From Eonycteris spelaea (Eukaryota; Chordata; Mammalia; Chiroptera; Pteropodidae), in contig PUFA01000144.1 in NCBI GenBank assembly GCA_003508835.1, forward strand, positions 1,302,001 to 1,366,000: a stretch of 64,000 bases of DNA, given 5' to 3'. Shown here piece after piece: positions 35,361 to 47,478 of this stretch; within the stretch, counting starts at the first letter, position 1, and each line of letters starts with the position of its first letter. A program made the translations under genes and the position numbers. The notes under the pieces are model-generated. The model was not told the DNA's origin. It did no database searches and saw only the letters and a list, made by a program, of their open reading frames with translations.

Positions 35361-36151
35361 GTATGGCTGGTCCTGTGGTGAAGGCAGACACAGAGGAAGG
35401 TAACAGCAGTTATAACACTCACTCTTATGTTTGTGCACTGATCTGCAATTTGCCACGCCTTTTCGGCTGATTATCTTGTCTGAATTGCAAAATAGCCTGT
35501 GAAGTAGGCAGGGCAGGAATTGAGTCCATTTTTCAGATCACAGCAGTGCTTAAAGATTTACTCAATGGCTACAAAGTATAATAGGCTAGCACAGAAATTT
35601 GGCTCGTGTTTCTTGATCTTTTATTACATTTAAATACTCTTAGCCAGAAAGAAACAAACAAGTTTCATTTGATAAGCCAAGTCACAAAATAGCTACTTCT
35701 AAAGCTGTATTGAAAAGACTTCTGAGGTTGTCTTGGTTCAGTGAGCAAAAGTCCTGGCATAGAGGACTGATGTCTGACATGCATTTGGGGAGGCAATATG
35801 CCTGTCACGTATTCACTATGTGTGCAATAAGAAATCAGATATATTATTGAGAACACACTGGGAGAGGTAGATATCTTTATTTTTCTCTGTTAGATTGCTT
35901 CTTTCCAATGGAACACAGGCTGAAAATAACCCCTTTGCTCCACTTTCACATCCTTCTTTATCCCATCCCTTTTACCACAGTCTCCTATCCTAAGCAATTA
36001 AGAAGGTTTCTGTGAGGAGCAAAAGGAGGCCCTTTGGGGTCCTGTGGTTTTAGAGCCACATTTGGAAACATCCCATGTGCAGAGACCCTTGAGGACTGCC
36101 TGCCTCCTGCCCCATGGTCCTGTATTATAAATACTTTTCTTTTTTGTTCAG
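35361..36151 (+). other. ARHGAP25: ARHGAP25 intron C7-C8
   Basis: A short intron with an antisense MIR-like fragment (about 35430-35580: 'cctgtgaagtaggcaggg', 'cagatcacagcagtgctta'). Nothing else assigned. Acceptor 'tttttgttcag' is at 36141-36151. Confidence 0.8.
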
Positions 36152-36348
36152 GTACTCCTCAGATCCAAAGAGTAATGACCATGATGATCAGAGACCACGA
36201 AGTCCTCTTCCCCAAGTCCAAGGATGCACCTCTGTCACCCCCAGCCCAGAAAAATGACCCTAAGAAACCTCCAGTGGCTCGAAGCTCTGTGGGCTGGGAT
36301 GCCACTGAAGATGCCCCAATTTCTAGGACAGACAGCTTCAGTAACACG
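36152..36348 (+). CDS. ARHGAP25: ARHGAP25 coding exon C8 (end of RhoGAP domain and linker)
   Basis: Residues 328-393 of the intended protein. TPQIQRVMTMMIRDHEVLFP closes the RhoGAP domain. KSKDAPLSPPAQKNDPKK begins a Ser/Pro/Lys-rich linker that ends in RTDSFSNT. The linker carries basic and serine-rich stretches that look like kinase targets (inference from composition). Acceptor AG is 36150-36151 and donor GT 36349-36350 ('gtaagg'). It enters in phase 1 and leaves in phase 0, 197 bases, intact. Confidence 0.95.
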
Positions 36349-37309
36349 GTAAGGTGCAAAGCGTTTTTCTTCTTCCACCTGACTCTTCCATTAGCCCAGG
36401 TCATTCCATTAAGAGCTGTTCTGGGGATGGGAATTTGGAGAGTTTTAGATGATGCTGTGGCAGTGGGCACAGTTGATACAGACTCATTTGAATGCATCTT
36501 GAAAGCCTCGCCTCTTTCAAAATCTAGTTTCTTCTAGCATCCAGGAGGTGGGGTTAGTGACATGTGAGCCAATCACCAGGCGACCGAGCAATGGGACTCC
36601 TCACCGAAGCCCACTCCAAAAGTGGGCTTTGGTACACAATGGGGAAGGTTTCATGGGGGAAAAGATATACCACCTCGTAAATGTTTTAGTGAGGGCTATA
36701 AAAATTCTGTGTCAAAGTCCAGAGAGAACTGGTTTCCTGCTAACCCAGGAAACGTGATTTCTTTCTCAGAGTACACGATGTATTCGTGTAATGTTTCTCA
36801 TTCCCTGATAAGTTGTCTCAGCTATGTCCACCCCCTCGTTCATGCCGAAGGGTTGGGGCTCACGTTCCTAATGTCAGAAAACTCTGCGGACTCTGAAATT
36901 TAGATTATTCGAGGGCAATACTTTATAAAGGTCAAATATTTTTATATATTTATAGAAACATATTCAAAAAAAAAAAGGACATGAACTTTATATAGCAGAT
37001 TGCTTCTTTATGTAGTGACCAAGAAATGAATGAAAAATTTTGGGTTAACCAGGTAATGTGAATTACCTAGAGTACTGTTAATCCTGAGGATGATTAAGAA
37101 AGGATTGAAAAAATAATTAGGTAGCGATAGTGGTGGTGATTTTTCTTAGCTGATATCTGGACACAGTGCACCTTACTAACACCCCAAAATTAAATTAATA
37201 TTTAGAAATGCTTGTACTTCACATAATGGAATCGTCCTAGTAGTCCTCGAGAGTAGCCGTGATTATGTTCCCTGGCCAGGTTTCTACTATCGATTTTAAA
37301 AGTGTGGGC

Positions 37310-37550
37310 AGCTACGGCAGGTGCTGTGCTAGGAAATTTAAACAGATCACCTTTGAGTCCTCACCCTTACTCTGTAGGGCAGAATTTATCATGCACATTT
37401 ATGGGTGATGGCCTAAGTCTCAGGAAGGTTGACTAGCTGGCACAAGGTGACAATCCTAGAATGTTACAGAATGGGATTTATATCTCGTTCTCATCTCAAG
37501 GCCCAGGTACTTCTGACTCTCAAATGGGGTTGCTGAAGCATGTGATTAGC
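37310..37550 (-). repeat. MIR SINE
   Basis: 'gtgctgtgctaggaaattt', 'gcctaagtctcaggaagg', 'agctggcacaaggtgacaa' and 'cttctgactctcaaatg' run in reverse MIR order. Confidence 0.75.
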
Positions 37551-37849
37551 TACAAGTTTAGAGGGAAAGCTTGAGCCCTAATTTTCTGGTTTTACATTTA
37601 GGGTTCTTTTTTCTTCTCTTTTTCTTTTTAATTTAACTTAAAACATGCAATACATACACATGGTTGAAAATTAATAAAACATATATAATAAAAAGAGATG
37701 TAGTGAGAAGTTCTGCTTCCTCCTCTATCTGTACCCACTCCATCCTTTCCTTCCTTGATTAGTTTTTTCCCCTCTATGCTGTACTTTACATCCCTGTGAC
37801 TACATTGTAACAACTAATTTGTACTTCTTAATCACACTTTTTACCCGGT

Positions 37850-39800
37850 CTCCACCCGCAATCATCATTTGTTCTCTCTATCTATGAGTCTGTTTCTGTT
37901 TTGTTTTGCTCATTTATTTTGTTCTTTAGAGTAAACATATAAGTGATATCACATGGCATTTCTCTTTCTCTGTCTGACTTATTTCACTTAGCATAATATC
38001 CTCTAGGTCCATCCATGTTGTGGCAAATGGTAAGATTTCATACTTTATATGGCCAAGTAATATTCCATTGTATATATGTTCCCCTTCTTCTTCATCATTT
38101 ATTGATGGGCACTTAGTTGACTTCCATATCTTGGCTATTGTATATAACACTGCAGTGAACATAGGGGTGCATATATCCTTTTGAACTAATGTTCTAAATT
38201 TCTTCAAATAAATAGCTAGAAGTAGACTTGCTGTATCAAAAGTAATTCTATTTTAATTTCTTGAGGAACCTCCAAGCTATGTTCCGTAGTGGCTATATCA
38301 ATTTGCAATCCCATCAATACTACACGAGAGTTCCCTTTTCTCCGCATCCTTGTCAACAATTGTTGTTTGTTGATTTATTGATGATAGCTATTCTGACAGG
38401 TGTGAAGTGATATCTCCTTGTGGTTTTAATTTGCATTTTCTCTGATGATTAGTGACATTGAGCATCTTTTTATATGTCCATTGAGCATCTGTATATCCTC
38501 TTTAGAGAAATTTCTATTCATTTTTTAGTTGCATTGTTTGTTTTTGTGGTGTTGAGTTGTATGAGTTCTTCATAAATTTTTGATATTAACCCCTTATCAG
38601 ATATATCATTGGCAAATATCTTCTCCCATTTGATAGGCTGTCTTTTTGTTTCATTGCTAGTTTCCTTAGCTGTGCAAAAACTTTTTAGTTTGATGTAGTC
38701 CCATTTGTTTATTTTGTCTTTTGTTTCCCTTGACCATGGAGATATATCAGGAAAAAAAAGCAATGTCAGAGAGCTAACTGCCTATGTTTCTTTCTAATTC
38801 GCTGTGGTTTCAGGTCTTACATTTAAGTCTTTTATCCATTTTGAGTTTATTCTTATATGTAGTAAAAGAGTGTGGTCCAGTTTCATTTTTTGCATGTATC
38901 TGTCTAGTTTTCCAAACACCATTTATTGAATAGATTGTATTGTTCTAATAGTTCTTTTTGTAAAATATTCAGGGTTCTCTCTATATGGTATCATGTCTAC
39001 TGTGAGTAATTACAGGTTTACTTCTTTCCAATTTAGATGACTTTTTTTTTTTTCTGTCTGATGGCTGTGACTCGGACTTCCAATACTAGCTTTCATTCAA
39101 CAATGAAAGTGGTACAAGTGGTCATCCTTGTCTTATTCCTTATCTTAAGGAAAATGCTTTTAGATTTTCCCTATTAAGTATGATGGTAGCTGTGGGTTTA
39201 TCATACATAGCCTTTATTATGTTGAGGAATGGAAGTTCTCTCCATTCCCACTTTGTTGATTTTTTATCATAAACGGATGCTGGATTTTGCCAAATGCTTT
39301 TTCTGCATCTATTGATATGATTATATGAGTTTTTATCTCTCAATTGTTAATGTGGCATATCACATTAATTGATTTGTGGATATTGAATCAACCTTGCACC
39401 CCAGGAATAAATCCAACTTGATGATGCTGTACGATTTTTTAAATGTATTGCAGAATTTGCTTTGCTAATATTTTGTTGAGGATTTTTGCATCTATGTTCA
39501 TCAGGAATACCAGCCTATCATTTTCTTTCTTTGTAGTATCTTTGTCTGGTTCTGGAATCAAGGTAATGATGGCCTCATAAAATGAGCTTGGGAGTTTTCC
39601 TTATTCTTGAATTTTTTGGAATAACGTGAGAAGAATAGGTATTAATTCTTCTTTGAGTTTTCAGTAAAATTCACCTGTGAAGCCAAAGCCATCTGGTCCA
39701 GGACTTCTGTTTGTTGCGAGTTTTTTGATTACTGATTCGATTTCTTTAGTAGTAAGCAGTTGGTTCAGATTTTCTATTTCTTCTTAATTTAGTTTTAGCA
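37850..39800 (-). repeat. L1 LINE, antisense, ORF2 and 3' part, broken
   Basis: Reads on the minus strand as L1 ORF2. 38518-38763 encodes [17 protein letters not shown] and [18 protein letters not shown], typical of the ORF2 C-terminal half. 39140-39343 encodes WRELPFLNIIKAMYDKPTA from the reverse-transcriptase region. Stops and frameshifts break the frame. Near 38941 two parts of ORF2 that should be about 650 bases apart are joined, judged by comparison with the sense L1 at 46815-47470, so there is an internal deletion. It is 5'-truncated. 37600-37850 may be an older L1 tail. It is less diverged than the L1M pieces. Confidence 0.9.
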
Positions 39801-39834
39801 TTTGTTTTTTATTTTTCTTTAGTGTTCCTTTACG

Positions 39835-39920
39835 CAAATATAAGCAGATATGAATGTAAACATTTACCTCCCTTTTTACATAAAATGTAACAATCTTTCA
39901 CATACATACTCTCTCTACAA

Positions 39921-39954
<34 letters not shown>

Positions 39955-40790
39955 TCCACTCTGTATCTTGAATTTTTTAACGTAACAGTATATCCTGGAG
40001 ACTTTTTGAGGTCAATATATAGAAAGCTACCTTATATTACCTCGTTTTCAGCAGAGGGATAGTGTTAGATTCTGCACATGTACCATAATGTACTTAACTA
40101 GCCTCTATAAATTAAAGGTTGTTTTCACTTCTTTGTATGCCAAACAAGGTTGCAATGAATAATCTTGACCATGCTTCATTTTGTATACAGGCAGATGTAT
40201 TTCTGGGCTAAATTCCCAGAAGTGGGATTGCTAAGTCAGAAGGTAAATAAATTTGTAACGTGAAAGTTTTATTAAAATTATCAAATAAAGTTTTTGCCAG
40301 CTTTTACTTTCACCAGCAATGCATAAAATAACCTGTTTACTTACAGTTTCACCAGCAGAGGTATGTTGTCAAATTTTGATAAGTGTGAACTGATATTTCA
40401 GTAATTTTAATTTTTAGTTTATTCTATTATAAGAGAGTCCAAACATTTTTTATGTATAAGGGCCAGTTGCATTTCCCTCTGTGAATTGTCTGATCTTTCT
40501 TCTTTGCCCATATTTATATTAGTTATTGGTCTTTTGCTTTTCAATATTTAAGAGCCTTATATATTAAGGAAAGTAGCCTGCTGTCAGTAGCCAGTTTGTC
40601 AGTACAAACATTTTTTGCCATTTTGTCATTTCTCTGTCGATTTAGCCTGTGGTGATTTATTTGTTTTAATTTTGTTCTTTTTAGTTTTGGGTGTCATGGA
40701 AACCTATGTAGTTTGAATTTATCAAACTTTTCTTTCATGGCTTCTGGATTTTTAGTCACGGCTAAAAAGGCCTCCCCATTCTAGATTATA
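39835..40790 (-). repeat. Old L1M LINE fragment with CA microsatellite
   Basis: 'gaagtgggattgctaagtc', 'cagcaatgcataaaat', 'gtgtgaactgatatttcag' and 'cctccccattctagattat' follow the 3' region of an old L1 on the minus strand. A (CA)n run at 39923-39952 has grown inside it. No coding frame. Confidence 0.8.
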
Positions 40791-41051
40791 AAAGAATCCT
40801 AGTTTATAATTTTTTTACCACAAACAAACAATGCTTTTAGTCAGTGCTCTACCTCTAGAGTTTGAGTTCCTTCAAGTGCAATGCCATTTTAAAAAATGCC
40901 ACATAGGTAATCAACTGATGTGATTGTCTTTTGATTAAGAGTTTCATAGGTTTGCAGTCAGGAGATACTTTCTTCCAATCTCTAATTTTTATCTTAGGAG
41001 CATGACATATGTTGGAAAAACCCATGTAACATCTGTGGCCATTTTTTTTAG

Positions 41052-41569
41052 ACTAAAGACTCAGAAGCAACCAGCCCCACTGGACAACAGCCAAATGATG
41101 GGTGTCTGGGAGATGGTAGCAACGCCCCCAGGGAAAAGCTAGGCGATTGGAAGCTGCAGTCACGAAAAAGGACTCAGACGCTCCCTAACCGGAAGTGCTT
41201 CTTGACAGCAGCTTTTCAAGGTGCCAACAGCAGCAAAGTGGAGATCTTTAAAAATGAGTTCTGGTCACCCTCTTCAGAGGTGAAGGCAGTGGAAGGGCAT
41301 AGGAGAACACTGTCTCAAGGTGTGCCAAACTTTTCCGACATCCAGAGGACTTCCACCTACGATAATGTCCCTACCTTGCCGGGGTCCCCTGGGAATGAAG
41401 CAAGTACAGTTTCTTTCCATGCCTGTGACTCAAAAAAAGATACTCTTGCCAGCCCAGTCTCTGAAACTGGTTCTGGTGAAGAAGAACTTGAATCTTTGCA
41501 AAGGATGGTTCAGGAGCTGCAAAAGGAAATAGAAACACAGAAGAAAATGTATGAAGAACAGATTAAAAA
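41052..41569 (+). CDS. ARHGAP25: ARHGAP25 coding exon C9 (linker and start of coiled coil)
   Basis: Residues 394-565 of the intended protein and two bases of codon 566. The largest exon in the window (518 bases). It carries the variable linker (TKDSEATSPTGQQPND, then REKLGDWKLQSRKRTQTLPN, then SSKVEIFKNEFWSPSSE, then TSTYDNVPTLPGSPG). From about residue 538 it enters the C-terminal coiled coil (SGEEELESLQRMVQELQKEI, then QKKMYEEQIK). Acceptor AG is 41050-41051 after a T-run and donor GT 41570-41571 ('gtaagt'). It enters in phase 0 and leaves in phase 2, with no stop or shift. About five residues found just before SGEEE in the human protein (as I recall it) are absent. The exon is flanked on both sides by L1 copies in opposite orientations. 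Confidence 0.95.
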
Positions 41570-41904
41570 GTAAGTCACATGCAGCAGGGAGGAGAGCCAC
41601 TTGCCTTCCATCTTTTAAAGTAGTAGGAATTGTTATCACCTGCCAAAGAAGTGCCATTATAAACCTTCAGTTTAGAGGATACAGTAATCTGTAGAAGTTG
41701 GACCTAATAAGGAAAAGGGTAAAGGGAGTGATGAGATGACTAAATTAGTGAAAATTCTAAGTTTTAAATTAAATTCATGAAAAGTTAAGTATGTAACTTA
41801 AGCAGCTTAATCAACTTTTTCTAAATAGTGGTTCTTTAAGGATCAACATGCTTTAATGAATTAAGAGGAACTTGAAAATTTTTCATGTTAATGTGATTCA
41901 TCTA

Positions 41905-42445
41905 TTTTGAAAATACTTATTAAGCACCTTCTGTGTGCCAGCCACCATCTCAGCTATTAAGGAATAACAATGAATGAAAGACAAAAGTCTCTGTGCTTAT
42001 AGAGCTTTTCTTCTTGCAGGGACAGACAGACAATATAAATAAGTAATGAAAATACATTCTATGCCAGATGATGGAAAATGCCATAGAAAGAACTAAAGCA
42101 AGGCAGGAGGTTGGGGGGCTCAATATAGGGGTTCTAGTGTTAAACAGAGTGGTCAGGAAGGCGTCACTGAGAAGGTGGTGTTGAAACAAAGGCCTAAAGT
42201 GGACGAAGGAATGAGTGTGGTCCACATATGGGGGAAGAGTAGGCAAGCGGAGAGAACCAAAGATACAGAAGCCTGGGAAAGAAGCAGGTCTGGTATTTCC
42301 TGCACAGGAAGAGCAGTGGTGGGCTGCAGCAGAGGGAAATAACTAAGAGGAGAGAGGGCAGAGAAGTGCAAGAATCCAGAGCACATAGGGCCTTGTTATC
42401 CACCTTAAAGACTGAGTGAGACAGAGATCCTGGAAAACTTGACTT
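41905..42445 (-). repeat. L2 LINE, 3' portion
   Basis: 'acttattaagcaccttctg', 'tgtgtgccagccaccatct', 'gtggtcaggaaggcgtcac' and 'catagggccttgttatcc' are in reverse L2 order. Antisense to the gene. Confidence 0.85.
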
Positions 42446-43684
42446 GACTGAAGCTTCACTGAATTACTAGCTTCCCACTGAGCTCAGGCTATAAGGGGCA
42501 AAGGAAAGCAGGAGGTCATTGAGGTGGCTATTAACACAATTTTCACGTGCATCCCTAAGGTGTATGGATACAATTTGCGTTCTTGGGTAGATAAACTATG
42601 TCCTTGAAATCTTTTTCACACTACTGATTTTCCATGAGAGAAAACTTCAATCTAGCTTAGCCCATCTTAACAGTAATCATGATGGAGTGAAATATGAACT
42701 AATGGGGTTTTCAAATTATAGGTATTTTTTTAGTCCATTAAGACTCAGGTTCATCAATCAACAGGCCTTGGCTCACACCTTTGGAAACATTTTTGGTGGC
42801 AGGAAACTAGCCCCAGCCTGATCTGCAGTATTTCTTGAACAATCTCAAGGTCTCACAGGCCTGAAGCAGGCAGTGGCTGGCCTTGGTGTCATCTGAGACT
42901 TTTGTTAGGGGCTATAGGCTCAGCACTGAAACCAAATCTGAATCGGCATTAATCTGGTGAACATTACTTGCACATCCTGGAACTTCACCTCAGTCAACTC
43001 ACATACTACCTGAGGCTCTTTCAGCTGTTGAGTCTTTCAGGCAGCTGGCAGACAGCCTCAGGGGGACTTTTGCTGAGTTGTCTCAGTCCCAGTACTAGTG
43101 GCAGCCAGCCTTGGTTCACAGCATGGCCTTGCCCATGTGCTTCAAGGTTCAGCACAAGAAGTGAACAACCACAGATAGCTTTGTAGGTCTTATTAGGTAG
43201 CCCTGGGGCGAGTCACAGGTAGCAACTTACCTTGGCCTGCACAGGAGCCCCTCCCAAGAGGCCCCAGTACCAACACATCTGGATGCTGGTGTCAGACCAA
43301 ACAGAACACCACCTGAGTAGCCCCACAAGTGGCACATCCAAAGGGTGGTCTCAGACTAGGCACCTGAGTCTACTGGGGTGAATCCCATTTGTTGGGTCAG
43401 CTCCCGCACAACAGCTCATATGCTGTGGGCATGGACAATACTCATAGCCAGTCAGCCTGAGAGTCAGGCCCACTCACGGATGTGCCAACAGCAATCAAGC
43501 TTCAGCAACAACTAGAGGACAACACAAGCTACACAGGGACACTCCTAGAGCACCTGGCTCAGGTGATCAGGGAGATTGCACCACTGGAACACACAGGCAC
43601 GTACTATATAAGGACATTTAGCCAAGGCTGAGAGACATAGCAATCTACCTAATCCACAGAAATGAACACAGAGAGGCAGCCACA

Positions 43685-44500
43685 ATGAGAGAACAAAGAA
43701 ACATGTCCCAAATGAAAGAACAGGAGAAAACTCCAGAAAAAGAACTAGATGAAATAGAGGCAAACAACCTACCAGGCACAGAGTTCAAAACACTGGTTAT
43801 AAGCTCAATGAACTTAGGGGAAGAATAGATGATCTTAGTGAGAACTTCAACAAAGAGACGGCAAAAAACGGACATAGAAACCATAAAAAAGAACCAGTCA
43901 GAAATGAAGAATACAATAACTGAAATGAAGACTACACTAGAAGGAATCAACAATTGATTAGATGAAACGGACGATCCAATCAGAGATTTGGAAGACAAGG
44001 TAGCAAAAAACACCCAATCCGAACAGCAAAAAGAAAAAAAAGAATTTTAAAAAATGATATTTAAAGGACTTCTAGAATAGCACCAAGAGTACTAAGATTG
44101 CATCAAGGAGAAGAGAGAAAACAAGAAATTGAGAACCTATTTGAAGAAATAATGAATGAAAACTTCCCTAACCTGGCAAAGGAAATAGACATACAAGTCC
44201 AGAAAGTACAGAGAGTCCCAAACAAGGTGAACCCAAAGAGGCCCACAGCAAGACACATCATAATTAAAATGGCAAAAGTTAAAGACAAACAGAGAATCCT
44301 AAAGGTGGCAAGAGAAAGCCAGTTAGTTACTCACAAGAGAGCTCCCATAAAACTGTCCTTTGATTTCTCAACAGAAACTTTGCAGGCCAGAAGAGATTGG
44401 CATGATGTATTCAAAGTGATAAAAAGTAAGGACCTGCAACCAAGACCACTCTACCCAACAAGGCTAAACCACTCTACTGATAACAAGGCTATCAGTTAAA
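43685..44500 (+). pseudogene. L1 ORF1 remnant
   Basis: Dead copy of the L1 RNA-binding chaperone ORF. The N-terminal coiled-coil part (43685-44090) has stops and a frameshift. The RRM/C-terminal part reads openly from 44098 to 44499 (for example EIENLFEEIMNENFPNLAKE, then KDKQRILKVARESQ, then DFSTETLQARRDWHDVFK). The TETLQARRDW block is the classic ORF1 C-terminal signature. It is not expected to make a functional protein. Confidence 0.85.
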
Positions 44501-44639
44501 ATAGAAGGTGAGGTAAAGAGTATCCCAGACAGGAAAACACTAAAGGAATTCATCACCACCAAGCCAGCATTACAAGAAATGTTAAAGGGACTTCTTTAAG
44601 AAGAAGAACAGAAATGGGAAAGAACATAAATATGAATAA

Positions 44640-47301
44640 TAAAATGGTAATAACTATGTACCTATCAATAATTACTTTAAATATAAATGGAGCAAATGCT
44701 CCAATCAAAAGACATAAGATTATTGAATGGATAAGAAAACCATGCATATGCTGTCTACAGTAGACCCACTTTATATTGAAAGACACACACAGACTGAAAA
44801 TAAAGGGATGGACAAAGATATTTTATGCAAATGGAACAAAAACAAAGTTGGGTTAGCAATACTTACATCAGACAAAAAGCTTTAAAACAAAGGTTGTAAT
44901 AAGAAACAAAGAAGGACGTTACATAATGATAAAGGACTCAATCCACCAAGAGGACATAATCCTAGTAAACATTTATGCACCCAACATAGAAGTACCTAAA
45001 TACACAAAGCAAATATTGACTGATATAAATGGAGAAATCAACAGTAATACAGTCATTGCGGGGGACTTTAACATCCCACTGACACCAATGGGCAAATCTT
45101 CCAGACAGAAAATCAACAAGGAAATAGTGGCCTTAACTGACACACATGACCAGATGGATTTAATTGCTATTTTTAGACCCTTTCACCCCAAAGCAGCAGA
45201 ATATACATTCTTCTCAGCTGATTTCTCAACAGAAACTTTGCAAGCCAGTAGAGATTGGCATGGAATATTCAAAGTGATGAAAAACAAAGACCTACAATCA
45301 AAGCTACTCTATCCACAGAGGCTAGCAATTAAAATTGAATGCAAGATGGACCACATATCAGGCCACAAAACAAGTCTCAATAAATTTAAGAAGATTGAAA
45401 TCATATCAAGCATCTTCTCTCACCACAAGTACGAAACTAGAAATCAATTACAGGAAGAAAACTAAAAAATACACAAATACATGGAGGCTAAATAACATGC
45501 TACTAAACATTGAATGGGTTAATAATGAGATTAAGGAGGAAATCAAAAGATAACCTTGAAACAAATGAAAAATGAAAAGACAACAAAAATCTATGGGACA
45601 CAGCGAAAGCAATCCTGAGAAAGAAATTCACAGCAATACAGGCCTACCTCAAGAAACAATAAAAATCTCAAATAAACAATCTAACTTACAAATAAACAAT
45701 CTAACTTACACTTACACTAGAAAAAGAAGAGCAAAAAAAAAAAAAAAGAAGCAGTGCAAACGATAAGAGAAACCAAGAACTGGTTCTTTGAAAGATAAAC
45801 AAAGTTGATAAACCTTTAACCAAACTCATCAAGAAGAAAAAAGAGAGAGGACCCAAATAAATACAATCAGAAATGAAAGAGAAGTGACAACAGACTCCAC
45901 AGAAATACAGGATTATAAGAAAACACTACAGGCAATTATATGCCAACAAAATGGTTTAGAAGAAATAGATAAATTTCTCGAACAATAATCTTCAAGACTG
46001 AGTTAAGAAGAAACAGAAAATCTGAACCAACTGTTTACTACTAATGAACTCAAATCAGTAATCAAAAAATTCACAACAAGTAGAAGTCCTGGACCAGATG
46101 GCTTTGGCTCACAGGTGAATTTTACTGAAAACTCAAAGAAGAATTAACATCTATTCTTCTCAAACTATTCCAAAAAATTCAAGAGGAAAGAAAGCTCTCA
46201 AGGTCATTTTATGAGGCCACCATTACCCTGATTCCAAAACCAGACAAAGATACTACAAAGAAAGAAAATTATAAGCTGATATCCCTAATGAACGTAGATG
46301 CAAAAATCCTCAACAAAATATTAGCAAACCAAATTCAGCAATACATTTAAAAAATCATACACCATCATCAAGTTGGATTTACTCCTGGGGTGCAAGGTTG
46401 ATTCAATATCTGTGAATCAGTTAATGTGATATGCTGCATTAACAATTGAGAGATAAAATTCATATAATCTCATCAATAGATGTAGAAAAAGCATTTGGCA
46501 AAATCCAGCATCCATTTATGATAAAAAATTAACAAAGTGGGGATGGAGAGAACTTCTGTTCCCCAACATAATAAAGGCTATGTATCATACCTAATGAGGA
46601 AAAGCGAAAAGCCTTTTCCTTAAGATCAGGAACAAGACAAGGATGACCACTTGTACCACTTTCATTCAACACAGTATTGGAAGTCTGAGTCACAGCCATT
46701 AGAAAGGAAAAAAAATAAAAGTCATCTAAATTGGAAAGGCAGAAGTATAACTGTCATTATTTATAGTAGATATGATACTATATAGAGAGAACCCCAAAGA
46801 TTCACAAAAGGGACTATTAGAATCAGTAAAGGAATTCAGTAAAGTAGCAGGATAGAAAATTAATATTCAGAAATTGGTTACATTTTATACATTGATAATG
46901 AGATATCAGAGAAAGAAATTAAGAAAACACTCTCATTTACAAATGCTTCAAAAATGCCTATGAATAAACTTAACCAAGAAAGTAAAACACCTGTACTCAA
47001 AAATTTATAAGACAGTTAAGCAAGAAATTGAAGAAAATACAAATAAATTGAAGCATATTTCGTGCTCATGAATATGAAGGATTAACATTGTTAAAATGTC
47101 CACACTACCCAAAGCAATCTATAGATTCAGTGCAATCTCAATCAAAATACCATTGGTATTTTTCACAGAACTGGAACAAGTAATACTAAAATTTATATGG
47201 AACCAATAGAGACCGAAATAGCCACAGCAATCTTGAGAAGAAAGAACAAAGTTGGAGGCATCACAATACCTGATGTCAAATGATACTACAAGGTTATAGT
47301 A

Positions 47302-47335
<34 letters not shown>

Positions 47336-47478
47336 GCATGATACTGGCATAAAAACACACATAGGTCAAAGAAAAAGAATAGAGAGCCCAGAAAAAACAA
47401 CACCTATCTGGTCAATTAATCTCTGACAAAGAAGGCAAGAATACACAATGGGGTAAAGAAAACCTATTCAATAAATGG
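44640..47478 (+). pseudogene. L1 ORF2 remnant with in-frame ORF1 insert
   Basis: Starts with endonuclease text (44926-45210: DIILVNIYAPN, then VIAGDFNIPLTPM). At about 45212-45340 the expected endonuclease sequence is replaced by a piece of L1 ORF1 (DFSTETLQASRDWHGIFK). Endonuclease text then resumes in the same frame (GHKTSLNKFKKIEIISS). Downstream reverse-transcriptase text (around 46080-46620) is full of stops and shifts. A short tandem duplication of a 19-20 base unit lies at about 45672-45710. The frame is dead in several places, and the C-terminal region is deleted. Confidence 0.88.

Larger units (their letters stand above)
36349..41051 (+). other. ARHGAP25: ARHGAP25 intron C8-C9
   Basis: 36349-37305 holds no recognised feature. 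From 37310 on it is almost entirely repeat: a MIR, an antisense L1 of moderate age and an older antisense L1 with a CA microsatellite. The last 250 bases (40800-41051) show nothing recognised and end in a T-rich acceptor at 41050-41051. Confidence 0.85.
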
